From NCBI GenBank assembly GCA_964518595.1, contig CAZFHA010000021.1, positions 1-64,000 of the forward strand: a DNA stretch of 64,000 nt, written 5' to 3'. The position numbers and the translations under genes are program-made. This document shows, piece after piece, positions 8,405-16,513 of the stretch (positions are counted from its first letter, which is position 1; every line of letters begins with the position of its first letter). Source of the DNA: CAZFHA01 sp964518595 (GTDB lineage: Bacteria > Bacillota > Clostridia > Saccharofermentanales > Saccharofermentanaceae). Under the pieces are notes generated by a model, which saw nothing but the letters and a program-made list of their open reading frames with translations, had not been told where the DNA came from and ran no database searches.

Positions 8405-9037
8405 TTACTTTGTTCCAAACAAACGATCACCGGCATCACCCAGGCCTGGAGTAATGTAAGCGTGGTCATTTAATTTAGGATCTCTGGCAGCACAGAAAAT
8501 CGGCACATCAGGATGTGCTTTAGACAGTCTGGCAATACCTTCCGGTGCAGCAATCAAGCACATAAATTTAATCTGACTGATTCCTCTGGCTTTCAGAAAG
8601 CTAACCGCTGCCGCCGCTGAGCCCCCAGTAGCTAGCATTGGATCTAAAATTACAATCTCGCGCTCAGTTACGTCTTCCGGTAACTTACAATAATATTCAA
8701 CCGGTTCCAAAGTGTTGGGATCGCGATATAGACCGATATGTCCAACCTTTGCCATCGGAAGCAAATTAAGCATGCCATCAACCATCCCTAAACCAGCGCG
8801 CAGAATCGGCACAATGGCCAGCTTTTTTCCTGCTAATACTTTTGTCTTAGCAATTGCCACAGGTGTCTCTATCTCTACTTCCTTTAGAGGTAAATCCCGA
8901 GTAACTTCATAGGCCATGAGCATCGCTAACTCCCCTACAAGTTCACGAAATTCTTTAGTGGTAGTGCGCTTATCCCGAAGCATTGAAATTTTATGTTGAA
9001 TCAGTGGGTGGTCAAAAATAAAGACATTGTTTTCCAT
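8405..9037 (-). CDS. upp: Uracil phosphoribosyltransferase
   Basis: 210 aa, normal length. It salvages uracil with PRPP to give UMP in the cytosol. The PRPP-binding loop VILDPMLATGGSA (~128-140), the segment ILRAGLGMVDGML and the C-terminal uracil-binding segment ITPGLGDAGDRLFGTK are all present. GGAGG lies 8 nt before the ATG. It follows rpiB on the same strand (58 bp) and precedes the atp operon, a common Clostridial neighbourhood. Confidence 0.96.
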   Translation of the reverse strand: MENNVFIFDHPLIQHKISMLRDKRTTTKEFRELVGELAMLMAYEVTRDLPLKEVEIETPVAIAKTKVLAGKKLAIVPILRAGLGMVDGMLNLLPMAKVGHIGLYRDPNTLEPVEYYCKLPEDVTEREIVILDPMLATGGSAAAAVSFLKARGISQIKFMCLIAAPEGIARLSKAHPDVPIFCAARDPKLNDHAYITPGLGDAGDRLFGTK

Positions 9038-9095
9038 GATAAACCTCCGAATATATAGATAAAATAAAGTACTACAAAATTTGTCCTTGATGAAA

Positions 9096-9554
9096 TTAAT
9101 CCTTAAAGTAAAGTGATTCTACCTCTCCGATCTCTTCAACCCGAACCTGATGGCGCCCATTGGCTTCAAAGTCTGTGTGCAAGAAAGCCTCTACAATAGT
9201 AAGAGCCAAACCAGAGCCAATAACTCTCGCACCTAAAGACAAGACATTGGCATCATTATGTTCTCTTGACATTCGCGCCATGAATTCATCTGTACAGACA
9301 GCACATCGGATACCACGGTGCTTGTTACAGACCATAGAAATACCAAGCCCTGTTCCACAAATGACAATTCCTCGATCTGCCTTTTTTAATGAAACCGCCT
9401 CAGCAACACTACGCCCAGCCTTTACATAACTAAAAGGTTCATCCTTTGATAAGGCTCCAAATTCCAAGATGGAATGCCCTTGCTTTTGCAAATATTCAAT
9501 AACAATCTGACGTAACCCATATCCGGCATGATCAGATGCAATCGCAATTACCAC
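9096..9554 (-). CDS. rpiB: Ribose-5-phosphate isomerase B (LacAB/RpiB family)
   Basis: 152 aa. It interconverts ribose 5-phosphate and ribulose 5-phosphate in the non-oxidative pentose phosphate pathway. Family motifs: ASDHAGYGLR at the N-terminus, the active-site loop VICGTGLGISM (Cys near 66), and REHNDANVLSLGARVIG. The start is GTG, preceded by GAGGAGG about 7 nt away. The usual D-Y-P segment near residue 40 reads DEPFSYV here, a mild deviation. Confidence 0.93.
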   Translation of the reverse strand: MVIAIASDHAGYGLRQIVIEYLQKQGHSILEFGALSKDEPFSYVKAGRSVAEAVSLKKADRGIVICGTGLGISMVCNKHRGIRCAVCTDEFMARMSREHNDANVLSLGARVIGSGLALTIVEAFLHTDFEANGRHQVRVEEIGEVESLYFKD

Positions 9555-9592
9555 ACTATCGCCTCCTCACTAATTATCTAATGGGTATGATA

Positions 9593-10885
9593 TCATTTAT
9601 CCCCTTCTAAAGGAATAGGTTTGTGCTGAAATTGCTTCTCCCCTATTGCATAAGGTTTAACGGTTTGCCCATGACCAATCAACTTATACTTATAGGTAAG
9701 CAAACCTTCTAATCCTACTGGACCACGAGCATGAATCTTGGCTGTGCTGATGCCAACTTCCGCACCAAAGCCATAGCGAAACCCATCAGAAAATCGTGTT
9801 GAACAATTCCAAAAAACATTTCCGGAATCAACGCTATTCATAAACAACTCAGCAATTTCAGCGTTATCGGTAATAATTCCATCGGTGTGTCCTGAACCGT
9901 AGCGGTTAATGTGAGCAATGGCGGCCATTGGATCAGAAACAATGTTAATAGACAACTCATAATCCAAATATTCGTGATGCCAGTCTTTTACTAATTCCAT
10001 GGGATGGATTTTAGCCACAGCAGCGGAACCATATAGCTTTATCTTATGCTCCAAAAGTAGAGGAATAAGTTCAGGTAAAAGAATGTCCGCGATTTTTTGG
10101 TCTACTAATAAGGTCTCTAATGTATTACAGGCAGTTACATACTGTGTCTTACTGTCTAAGATCAATTCTTTTGCCATCTTTAAATTGGCTTCCTCCTGAA
10201 TATAAAGATGACAAACCCCATCTGCATGACCAAGAACAGGAATACTTGAATGATTCATAATGTACTTTACAAAATCGTTCGACCCCCGGGGGATTAAAAG
10301 ATCGATATATTTATCTAGTGCAAGCATTTGCTCCACATCACTGCGCGACTCTAGCAGAGTCAACCATCCCTTAGGTAAAGTGGCTAGATCTGAGGCAGCC
10401 ATAATAACTTCGGCCAGTGCGCGATTGGTGTGACTAGCCTCCGATCCTCCTTTTAAAACTACACTATTACCTGACTTTAAACATAGGGTGGAAATTTGAA
10501 TTAGCGCATCTGGGCGTGATTCAAAAATTACACCAATTACACCAATGGGGCAGCTAATTTTATAAAGTTCCAAACCTTCATCAAGTTTTGTTGATAGTAA
10601 ACATTTCCCTACAGGATCAGGCAGTTGTATAAGACTCTCTATTCCGTCTAATACCCCGCGCAATTTATCATCATCAAACACTAAGCGTTTTTGGAGGGGT
10701 AGAGAAATACCTTCAGCCTGGGCGCGAAGCAAGTCTTTTTGATTTTCATGAAAAATGTGTTTTTGGTTTAATATAAGCGCTCTTTTAATCGAGGACAAAG
10801 CTTGATTTTTTTGCACTTCCGATATGGTAGCCATTTGCCAAGCCGCTTCTTTTGCCTTCTGAGCATACTCAAAATTTATTGCCAT
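9593..10885 (-). CDS. proA: Glutamate-5-semialdehyde dehydrogenase (gamma-glutamyl phosphate reductase)
   Basis: 430 aa, normal length. It makes glutamate semialdehyde from gamma-glutamyl phosphate with NADPH, the second step of proline synthesis. Aldehyde-dehydrogenase superfamily features: PIGVIGVIFESRPDALIQ, LKGGSEASHTN, and the catalytic Cys in TACNTLETLLV (near 250). C-terminal RGPVGLEGLLTYKY is typical of ProA. GGGAG precedes the ATG. The partner kinase gene proB is not next to it in this window. The upstream region contains a cluster of DnaA boxes. Confidence 0.96.
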   Translation of the reverse strand: MAINFEYAQKAKEAAWQMATISEVQKNQALSSIKRALILNQKHIFHENQKDLLRAQAEGISLPLQKRLVFDDDKLRGVLDGIESLIQLPDPVGKCLLSTKLDEGLELYKISCPIGVIGVIFESRPDALIQISTLCLKSGNSVVLKGGSEASHTNRALAEVIMAASDLATLPKGWLTLLESRSDVEQMLALDKYIDLLIPRGSNDFVKYIMNHSSIPVLGHADGVCHLYIQEEANLKMAKELILDSKTQYVTACNTLETLLVDQKIADILLPELIPLLLEHKIKLYGSAAVAKIHPMELVKDWHHEYLDYELSINIVSDPMAAIAHINRYGSGHTDGIITDNAEIAELFMNSVDSGNVFWNCSTRFSDGFRYGFGAEVGISTAKIHARGPVGLEGLLTYKYKLIGHGQTVKPYAIGEKQFQHKPIPLEGDK

Positions 10886-10996
10886 TTAGGTCACTCTCCC
10901 AACAAATATTTGGATAAATTCTTGCCTATCCAGATTAATTGTTATTATATGTCATCCCAACACACAAAGAAATAGATGCTTTTCCCGATTTTTACC

Positions 10997-11026
10997 TGTG
11001 GATATTGTGGATAAGTCTGTGCATAA
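10997..11026. promoter_or_regulatory. Cluster of three DnaA boxes
   Basis: Three same-orientation nonamers: TGTGGATAT (10997), TGTGGATAA (11006) and TGTGCATAA (11018). The last two fit the consensus TGTGNATAA exactly; the first has one mismatch. A fourth near-match TTTGGATAA lies at about 10909. They sit in the 10886-11177 gap between proA and the methyltransferase terminator, which otherwise holds no gene. No dnaA, dnaN or strand switch is nearby, so this is more likely a DnaA-binding regulatory or titration site than oriC. Confidence 0.6.
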
Positions 11027-11177
11027 CTATGGGACAAGGCTTTCAACATTTCTACTTCTCAAAAGCACTGAAAAATAAGAACGAAAAGGTGCTGTAATAT
11101 TCCTGTAAAAAACACTTGCTTCTTTTCGTCGCTTTCTCTTTGTCTGGAAAATCAAGCTTTCAAGTAGAATTAGGCGA

Positions 11178-11226
11178 AAAATGCCTTTTCACTGTCCTTG
11201 ATAGAAGGACAGTGAAAAGGCATTTT
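11178..11226 (-). terminator. Strong intrinsic terminator, 22-bp perfect stem
   Basis: A perfect 22-bp inverted repeat with a 5-nt loop begins at the stop codon of the RlmL-like gene. On the minus strand a T-run (ATTTTTC) follows. On the plus strand it is followed by ATTTTTTTT after a short gap, so it may work both ways. The stem is unusually long and mismatch-free for a terminator. Confidence 0.88.
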
Positions 11227-12436
11227 AGTTATTTTTTTTACTTGTTGGAGAAAGCCGAAAATAATGGTACATTTGACAGCGAATATTACCGTTATATAAC
11301 TTTCGTCTTTTATCTGCAGCTCGGCCTGCACTTTTTTCAAAAGTATCATCTGGCGAAATAACCGAAAGACGAATACCTTTCTTACAGTATCCCTCAGAAT
11401 CCAAGTAAGTTTGGGCAATGCCATGATAGATTTGAGCCGCCGCTTCCTCAGTAAGCAAGCGCTCACCATAAGGTGGGTTACAAATAATTAACTGACGTTT
11501 CATTTTAGTCCAGGCGGCTAATTTTTCCGGCGTCTGAATAAAGGCATCTGCCACTTCAAACCGAATTAAATTGCTAACACCAGCACTTTCACTATTACGC
11601 TTAGCTACTGCCACAGCCTTAGGATCTATATCTGAAGCAAAATAGTAAATATCATCTGGAATATCTGTGTCCTGCAGCTCTTTAGCTTCTTCACGCCCGC
11701 GAGCAAAGGCATCTCTACCAATAACCGGCCAATTCTCTGCACTAAAGCTTCGCTCAAGGCCGGGAGCAATATTAAAGGCTAGCAGGGCCGCTTCAATCGG
11801 AATTGTGCCCGAGCCACAAAAGGGGTCCACCAAGGCCTCCTCACCAAAAGGATTATAACGGGATAACCTTACTAATCCGGCAGCCAGTGTTTCACGAATT
11901 GGTGCCTCATGGGCTAAAGGGCGGTACCCACGCTTATGCAGCCCTTGTCCAGAAGTATCAATCATTACACTTACTTGATCGGCAACAATGCCAATTTGAA
12001 TTTTAAGAAGCCCAATAGTTTCATCCTCTTCAATTGTCAGTAAACCCTTTCGACTGCTTAATAAGGTATCCACAATAGCCTTTTTAGTGATTGACTGGCA
12101 GGCAGAGATCCCAAAAAGCTTTGACTTCCTCGAATAACCATTAACATGAAAAGCATATCCCAAGGGAATGAAATCACTCCAGGGCAGGGTACGAATTCCT
12201 TCATAGAGATCGTCAAAGCTATAGGCTGGAAAGTTACCCACCTCAACTAAAACCCGCTCTCCCGTTCTAACCCAAAGATTTACTCTAGCAACAGCATTCG
12301 CTAAATCCTTATCATCAACTAACAAAACTACTTGACCATCTGTGACTTTAATCTGACCTTTATCATAGCCTATGGCTACCAAATCCTCAGCGATTAATGA
12401 CTCAAGACCAAAAAGTGAAGTAATAACAACACGCAT
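11225..12436 (-). CDS. THUMP-domain SAM-dependent RNA methyltransferase (RlmL/YpsC-like)
   Basis: 403 aa. Probable N2-guanine methyltransferase acting on 23S rRNA. Residues ~1-155 form the ferredoxin-like and THUMP RNA-binding part (SLFGLESLIAEDL, PAYSFDDLYEGIRTLPW). The Rossmann methyltransferase domain follows with GTIPIEAALLA after DPFCGSG (~205, SAM loop), ASDIDPKAV (acidic residue binding ribose) and the catalytic CNPPYGERL (~315). GGAGG lies about 6 nt before the ATG. It ends in its own terminator and is divergent from the DUF3006 gene, so it is probably monocistronic. The precise RNA target is inferred from family only. Confidence 0.88.
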   Translation of the reverse strand: MRVVITSLFGLESLIAEDLVAIGYDKGQIKVTDGQVVLLVDDKDLANAVARVNLWVRTGERVLVEVGNFPAYSFDDLYEGIRTLPWSDFIPLGYAFHVNGYSRKSKLFGISACQSITKKAIVDTLLSSRKGLLTIEEDETIGLLKIQIGIVADQVSVMIDTSGQGLHKRGYRPLAHEAPIRETLAAGLVRLSRYNPFGEEALVDPFCGSGTIPIEAALLAFNIAPGLERSFSAENWPVIGRDAFARGREEAKELQDTDIPDDIYYFASDIDPKAVAVAKRNSESAGVSNLIRFEVADAFIQTPEKLAAWTKMKRQLIICNPPYGERLLTEEAAAQIYHGIAQTYLDSEGYCKKGIRLSVISPDDTFEKSAGRAADKRRKLYNGNIRCQMYHYFRLSPTSKKNN

Positions 12437-12558
12437 TTCTTTCCTCCTACCTGCGATAAGATTTTCACATTTCTTTTTTCACATTACAAAATAACGGCAA
12501 TGAGCTCAAATTTTTCTTGCAAAACAAACAAATTCATTTCTTATTTTCTACAAAAACA

Positions 12559-12596
12559 TTGCAAATTTTGAACTAATTGTGTTATATTGTTATAAA
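12559..12596 (+). promoter_or_regulatory. Promoter for the DUF3006 gene
   Basis: TTGAAC (12568) - 17 bp - TATAAA (12591) fits sigma-A, and a second set TTGCAA (12559) - 17 bp - TTATAT overlaps it. Either would give a very short leader of about 15-25 nt before the AAAGGAGG ribosome site. Confidence 0.6.
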
Positions 12597-12618
12597 AAGC
12601 TATAAAAGGAGGATATTT

Positions 12619-12840
12619 ATGCAATCTGGATTTATTACTGGCTTTGATGATGGCTTTGCTGTTGTAGAAACAGCTTCCAGAACAACTCTTCGTATAAGTC
12701 AGAACAAGATACCCAATTTCGCCAAAATTGGTGATTTCCTTGTTCATGATCCTTACCAAGACGGCTATTATGTTGATTTTGCCATTACCGAAAAACGACG
12801 TCGAGAAATCCTTCGTTTAGCAGATGCCTTTTTCGAGTAA
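12619..12840 (+). CDS. DUF3006-like small protein
   Basis: 73 aa, no membrane segment. The arrangement GFITGFDDGFAVVETASR, then a central IGDFLV, then a C-terminal ITEKRRREILRLADAFFE helix, follows the DUF3006 pattern (a small beta domain followed by an E-K-R-x-x-E-I helix). Function is unknown in the family. The ATG at 12619 has AAAGGAGG 6 nt upstream; an earlier in-frame start (12577) lies upstream of the promoter -10 and is unlikely. A terminator follows about 90 bp downstream, so the gene is probably transcribed alone. Confidence 0.7.
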   Translation: MQSGFITGFDDGFAVVETASRTTLRISQNKIPNFAKIGDFLVHDPYQDGYYVDFAITEKRRREILRLADAFFE

Positions 12841-12932
12841 ACAATTGTATTTCTCCCAACATTATCTCTCCATTTACGCTTGTATTCAAAGTTTATCACG
12901 AATAGAATAGATTAGGAAGTTATTTCCAGTTG

Positions 12933-12971
12933 AAAACAGACTGCTATCTCGTTAGGTTAGTCTGTTTTTCC
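12933..12971 (+). terminator. Intrinsic terminator after the DUF3006 gene
   Basis: A 10-bp perfect inverted repeat (AAAACAGACT / AGTCTGTTTT) with additional pairing inside ends in TTTTTCC. It lies between the DUF3006 gene and the oxidoreductase, 34 bp before the latter's ATG, so it could also act as an attenuator for that gene. Confidence 0.7.
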
Positions 12972-13004
12972 GTATACGTATTTTTTATTAAGGAGGAAGT
13001 TTTT

Positions 13005-13979
13005 ATGAAAAAAGAAACGATTAATTGGGGTATTATCAGTTGTGCCGCCATTGCCGAGGGACAATTCATTCCTGGGTTACTCCAAAGCAGCACTGCCAAA
13101 CTCTACGCCATCTCCAGCAGAGGAAATAATGATAAGCTTAAGCGTTTCGCCAAAAAGTTTTCGCCTGTAAAGAGCTATGAAAGCTATGAGGAGCTTTTAG
13201 AGGATCCTGAAATTGATGCCATCTATAATCCCCTACCCAATGGACTTCATAAGGAATGGACTATTAAGGCAATGCAAAAGGGTAAGCATGTCTTATGCGA
13301 AAAACCCATGGGTCTTAGTGCTGCTGAGGTAGAAGAAATGTACAAGGTAAGTCAGGATAATAAGGTCTTACTTATGGAGGCCTTTGCCTATCGGCATAGT
13401 CCCCTGACGCACAAATTAAAAGAGCTGATTAATGCAGGTAGAATTGGAGAACTTCGTTATATAGAGGCGCACTTTAGTTTTCTGCTCGAAAACCTCAATG
13501 ATGTACGCCTAATTAAAGCACTGGGCGGCGGTGCCACTTATGACATTGGTTGCTATAACATAAGCCTGATCCGCTTTTTGGCCGGAGAGGAACCTATTAG
13601 TATTTTAGCCCAAGGCTTAGTCGGCACCGATTCAAAGGTAGATGAGGAAAGTAGTGTGCTTATGACTTTTCCAAGCGGTCTAACAGCCGTTTCTTATTGT
13701 AGCTTTAAGTGCGATGAGCACTGCGGTTACCGTTTACTTGGAAGTAAAGGATCCATATACGTGCCTGTAAAGTATAATCATAGCGGCACAGCACAGATAG
13801 AGCTGGAAAGTAATGGCCGCAAAGAGATACTTGCAGTCAACTGCCCCCATAATTACCAACTGGAAGCCGAACAATTCGCAGCAGCAATTTTAAAGGGCGA
13901 AAAATTAGAAATTTCGTATGCCGAATCACTGGGAAATGCGAAAGTGATTGACAGTGTTCTTGACCAAATCATGAACTAA
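13005..13979 (+). CDS. Gfo/Idh/MocA-family NAD(P)-dependent oxidoreductase
   Basis: 324 aa. The N-terminal Rossmann fold starts WGIISCAAIAEGQFIPGL; the family signature CEKPM with its catalytic-region Lys is near 95. The C-terminal domain contains GGATYDIGCYNI, matching the D-x-G-x-Y/H segment that holds the catalytic residue. The substrate is probably a sugar or a diol, as in xylose dehydrogenase or dihydrodiol dehydrogenase relatives, but the sequence does not settle this. AAGGAGG lies 9 nt before the ATG; an upstream in-frame start at 12930 overlaps the terminator and is rejected. A related gene lies at 46027-47007. Confidence 0.88.
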   Translation: MKKETINWGIISCAAIAEGQFIPGLLQSSTAKLYAISSRGNNDKLKRFAKKFSPVKSYESYEELLEDPEIDAIYNPLPNGLHKEWTIKAMQKGKHVLCEKPMGLSAAEVEEMYKVSQDNKVLLMEAFAYRHSPLTHKLKELINAGRIGELRYIEAHFSFLLENLNDVRLIKALGGGATYDIGCYNISLIRFLAGEEPISILAQGLVGTDSKVDEESSVLMTFPSGLTAVSYCSFKCDEHCGYRLLGSKGSIYVPVKYNHSGTAQIELESNGRKEILAVNCPHNYQLEAEQFAAAILKGEKLEISYAESLGNAKVIDSVLDQIMN

Positions 13980-14074
13980 GCAGTTTCTGGATCAGACATG
14001 GGCTGCTGCTAGATTTTCTGTTGGTCTCATCGAACCAGAAGCCTTCTCCTGTATATACTCCCAAGATAAAAATG

Positions 14075-14107
14075 AGCCCGGATCGGCAATTTAGGCTGAT
14101 CCGGGCT
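14075..14107 (-). terminator. Intrinsic terminator of the coiled-coil gene
   Basis: A perfect 10-bp repeat (AGCCCGGATC / GATCCGGGCT), loop 13 nt, is followed on the minus strand by CATTTTTATCTT. It lies 22 bp beyond the stop of the coiled-coil gene. It probably also stops transcription from the oxidoreductase gene on the plus strand. Confidence 0.82.
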
Positions 14108-14129
14108 TACAAATATTACTAATGGGAAA

Positions 14130-14858
14130 TTACATTTCTGTAGAATCTGTCATGGTAGCTTCTGGTGGAGCTGAAAATCCGCCCCCACTGGTGTCAATTA
14201 CATCAGAGAATTGTCGATACATCTGCCTGAACTGCAGAACCATCTGCTGCCTCTTGTTAGCTAATTCTTTAATTTCTTCTTCCAGACGTTCCTTTTCTAT
14301 AGCCGCATCTTGACGGATCTTCTCTGCTTCGGCTTTGGCCTTGTTAATTTCTTGCAGACAAATTGTCTCCGTTTCTGTATAAGCCGCCTTCCTAATACGA
14401 TCTGTCTCTTGACGAGTCTTCTCTAACTCTCGAGCATATAAGCTTTCCGCATCTGCCAAAATACTGGACTTTTGTTGTTTAATATAGGCAATTGCCTGAG
14501 TAAGTTCTTCCATCTTACTGGTATAGGCTTCTGACGTGGCTTGCGTCTTGGGTAACATTGTCTTATAGTTTTCAAGCTCGGCCTCTAAAGCTTTGACTCG
14601 GTTCTGTAAAAGCCGTGTCTGTTCTGCTTGCTTTGCCAGCTCAGTCTCTAAGCGCTCTTTATCCGAGTCAAGACTGGCTTGGGCAGCAGCGACTGCACTA
14701 TTCTGACGAGCCGCCATTGCATCCATTTCTTCTTCATACAATGTAGAAAGCTGTTTAAGGGCATCAAAAACTGCCTGTTGCTCAAAGCCACCACGTTTCA
14801 CTGTAGGGATATTAAGCCCCTGCAAAAAATTCACAACTTTATCATTTGTGCTCTTCAT
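14130..14858 (-). CDS. Coiled-coil protein, possibly DivIVA-like
   Basis: 242 aa, soluble and dominated by a long Ala/Glu/Lys/Gln-rich coiled coil (about 45-225) with a Pro/Thr/Ser-rich acidic tail. The N-terminus (FLQGLNIPTVKRGGFEQQAV, then FDALKQLSTLYEEEM) resembles the short membrane-targeting module of DivIVA/GpsB-like proteins, which recruit cell division or wall synthesis factors to curved membrane. That similarity is weak and read by eye; another cytoskeletal or scaffold role is equally possible. GGGAGG lies about 8 nt before the ATG. It is transcribed alone and ends in a strong terminator. Confidence 0.6.
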   Translation of the reverse strand: MKSTNDKVVNFLQGLNIPTVKRGGFEQQAVFDALKQLSTLYEEEMDAMAARQNSAVAAAQASLDSDKERLETELAKQAEQTRLLQNRVKALEAELENYKTMLPKTQATSEAYTSKMEELTQAIAYIKQQKSSILADAESLYARELEKTRQETDRIRKAAYTETETICLQEINKAKAEAEKIRQDAAIEKERLEEEIKELANKRQQMVLQFRQMYRQFSDVIDTSGGGFSAPPEATMTDSTEM

Positions 14859-15183
14859 TATTGTCCTCCCTTTAAGTCTTAAGCTACAACTATCAGCAGT
14901 CTGATTCCTAAAATTCCACCTAAAATTGGTAGCACTCTTTCTGACCTAGGCTAAATTTTCTTGTTTTCATTTTACTATCATCTGTGAATACAATCTAGTC
15001 CAAAATGTGAATAATTATGCTTTGTTGCAAAAAATTAGCAATTCAGTTCCATTTCATCCATATATCTATTGCAAAAAGACAGACTATCATCCGTATTATG
15101 CTTTTTTAGACAATAACTCGTCGGATATGGCATCTTCTTTGCTAAAATAAGTAACTGTCTGGAATTATCTCAGGAAAAGCTTA
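14859..15183. other. Gene-free AT-rich stretch
   Basis: 325 bp between the coiled-coil gene and the tRNA terminator. No convincing reading frame, RNA gene or repeat is visible. It must carry the promoter of the coiled-coil gene, but I could not fit a good -35/-10 pair. Confidence 0.5.
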
Positions 15184-15216
15184 TTCCTTAGGCAAGTCAT
15201 AGTCTCACCTAAGGAA
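15184..15216 (-). terminator. Hairpin downstream of tRNA-Arg
   Basis: A perfect 9-bp repeat (TTCCTTAGG / CCTAAGGAA) begins 5 nt after the tRNA 3' end on the minus strand. The following T-run is weak (AATAAGCTTTTCC). Terminator or processing signal for the tRNA transcript. Confidence 0.6.
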
Positions 15217-15221
15217 CAAAT

Positions 15222-15296
15222 TGGTACCCCCGACCAGAATCGAACTGATAACTAACCCTTAGGAGGGGTTTGTTATATCCATTTAACTACGGGGGC
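15222..15296 (-). tRNA. tRNA-Arg (anticodon CCU)
   Basis: 75 nt including an encoded 3' CCA. The acceptor stem is GCCCCCG with CGGGGGT (one G-U pair at the end). The anticodon stem is AACCC/GGGTT with loop CTCCTAA, giving anticodon CCT, which reads AGG codons. The T-arm is ATCAG-TTCGATT-CTGGT. The cloverleaf is complete and no intron is present. Confidence 0.95.
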
Positions 15297-15321
15297 CTTT
15301 GGGTCAAAATCGACGTTTGCT

Positions 15322-15350
15322 ATTATACCCTATTTTATCTTAGGGAACAA
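15322..15350 (-). promoter_or_regulatory. Promoter of tRNA-Arg
   Basis: Minus strand TTGTTC - 17 bp - TATAAT (perfect -10). The start would fall about 19 nt before the tRNA 5' end. The -35 lies inside the last codons of the upstream RnfE/A-like gene. Confidence 0.65.
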
Positions 15351-16512
15351 CAAGACCTTTAATTTCAAGTAACGGATTTCCTAAGGCGGAAAGAGGTAGC
15401 AAAAGCATTCCTATTAAAAGTAGAAGCCAAGGCAAGCCATAAAGGATATCCGGTATTTGATAAAATAGTCGCTTTCTCTGTAAGGCAGCGCCAAACTGAA
15501 ATCCTATAAAAACCGTCCCCCAAAGAATAACAAGTAGTACGTACATCATAACCAGCGCCTCTAACTTCGAGGTAAGCTGATTTTTATCAGAATAGATGTA
15601 CCTAGTGCCCGCAAGTACCAAAAGTAAAATTCCTGCTACTAAAGGTTGATACCAAGGGGAGAAGATCCATTCTTTTTCTTTTCGCTCCGAAGAAAGTATA
15701 ACCAAACCCAATAGGCCTGTAATCGCAAGGGATACTAACACTATGAGTAAATACTCCAACACCAGAGGCAGAGAAAAGGGAAGAAGAAACTCCAGCACCC
15801 AAAGCAGAGCCGTTGCAAGACCTAGGGATAGAAACGTTAGTAGACTCAGTATGATTGATGCCTTCACCCAAATCCCATCGACGCCAATTGCCTTGATAGA
15901 CTGTGTCTGCGAGGAAAAATTAGCCAATACAATGGGTTTTTGAGAGAACTGACGATAAAAAAATAATACCAGCAGTAGTAGTAGTAATAGCATGAAAGCG
16001 GCTCCACCCGGTTGGTATAAGAATGGTATACCTAAATCATCATTAAGCCCTAGACTTAGACTACTCTCTTTAGAAAAAAGCTGACGCAAAAAAGCTAATA
16101 TGATAGCTATTACTGCAAATCCGCCCCATTGTGAAACTAAAATTACCCAGGAGAATCTAGTACTGTTTTCTCCAAGCATTACTAAAAAGGGAATAAGTAT
16201 GAGATATAAGCTACTCGAAAATAAAAGGGCGTACCCCTTAACTGTAGCCATTTCAGGTACAAGGTTTAAGAGGCTATAGTAAAGGGCAATGATTAGGCCA
16301 ACAAAAAGTAGTACTGTCATGTTTCGCAGGAAAGGCTTCGTTACTCTTTTAAAGAGTATAGGAAGAAGCAGTTTAGCAGAGGAGGCCAGCAGCATTGTCC
16401 CAAGAATTGTAACCATGGTATTGATTATATCGTAACTAGCCAAAAGTGCTATAAACATGTAAGCACATAAGGCCAGATAAGAAATCCGACTAATACCCTG
16501 CTTTATCTCCAT
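15340..16512 (-). CDS. Polytopic membrane protein resembling a fused RnfE-RnfA
   Basis: 390 aa with 10-12 membrane helices, about the summed length of RnfE and RnfA (each ~195 aa). The first half follows the RnfE plan: VTKPFLRNMTVLLFVGLIIA, a later LRQLF, then PGGAAFMLLLLLLLV where RnfE has R-E-L-L and PPGAF-x-L-G-L-L-A-L. The second half follows RnfA: LPLVLEYLLIVLVSLAITG resembles PLGLEYLRTIVFILVIA, and the end (RKRLFYQIPDILYGLPWLLL) resembles the RnfA C-terminus RERL-x-VPK-x-x-G-P-I. The membrane [2Fe-2S] cysteines of RnfA and RnfE are missing; only one Cys occurs, in helix 1. It starts 1 bp after the RnfG-like stop, with a GGGGGG ribosome site. The fusion reading is an inference from topology and short motifs; the plain description is an unknown membrane protein. 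Confidence 0.55.
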   Translation of the reverse strand: MEIKQGISRISYLALCAYMFIALLASYDIINTMVTILGTMLLASSAKLLLPILFKRVTKPFLRNMTVLLFVGLIIALYYSLLNLVPEMATVKGYALLFSSSLYLILIPFLVMLGENSTRFSWVILVSQWGGFAVIAIILAFLRQLFSKESSLSLGLNDDLGIPFLYQPGGAAFMLLLLLLLVLFFYRQFSQKPIVLANFSSQTQSIKAIGVDGIWVKASIILSLLTFLSLGLATALLWVLEFLLPFSLPLVLEYLLIVLVSLAITGLLGLVILSSERKEKEWIFSPWYQPLVAGILLLVLAGTRYIYSDKNQLTSKLEALVMMYVLLVILWGTVFIGFQFGAALQRKRLFYQIPDILYGLPWLLLLIGMLLLPLSALGNPLLEIKGLVVP

Positions 16513-16513
16513 C

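Noticed and set aside
10886..11177. Chromosomal origin (oriC)
   Set aside because: DnaA boxes are present but there is no dnaA, dnaN, rpmH or clear strand switch nearby; kept as a DnaA-binding site only.
11116..11361. 81-codon plus-strand reading frame opposite the RlmL-like gene end
   Set aside because: Spans the 22-bp terminator and lies antisense to a conserved gene; no ribosome site.
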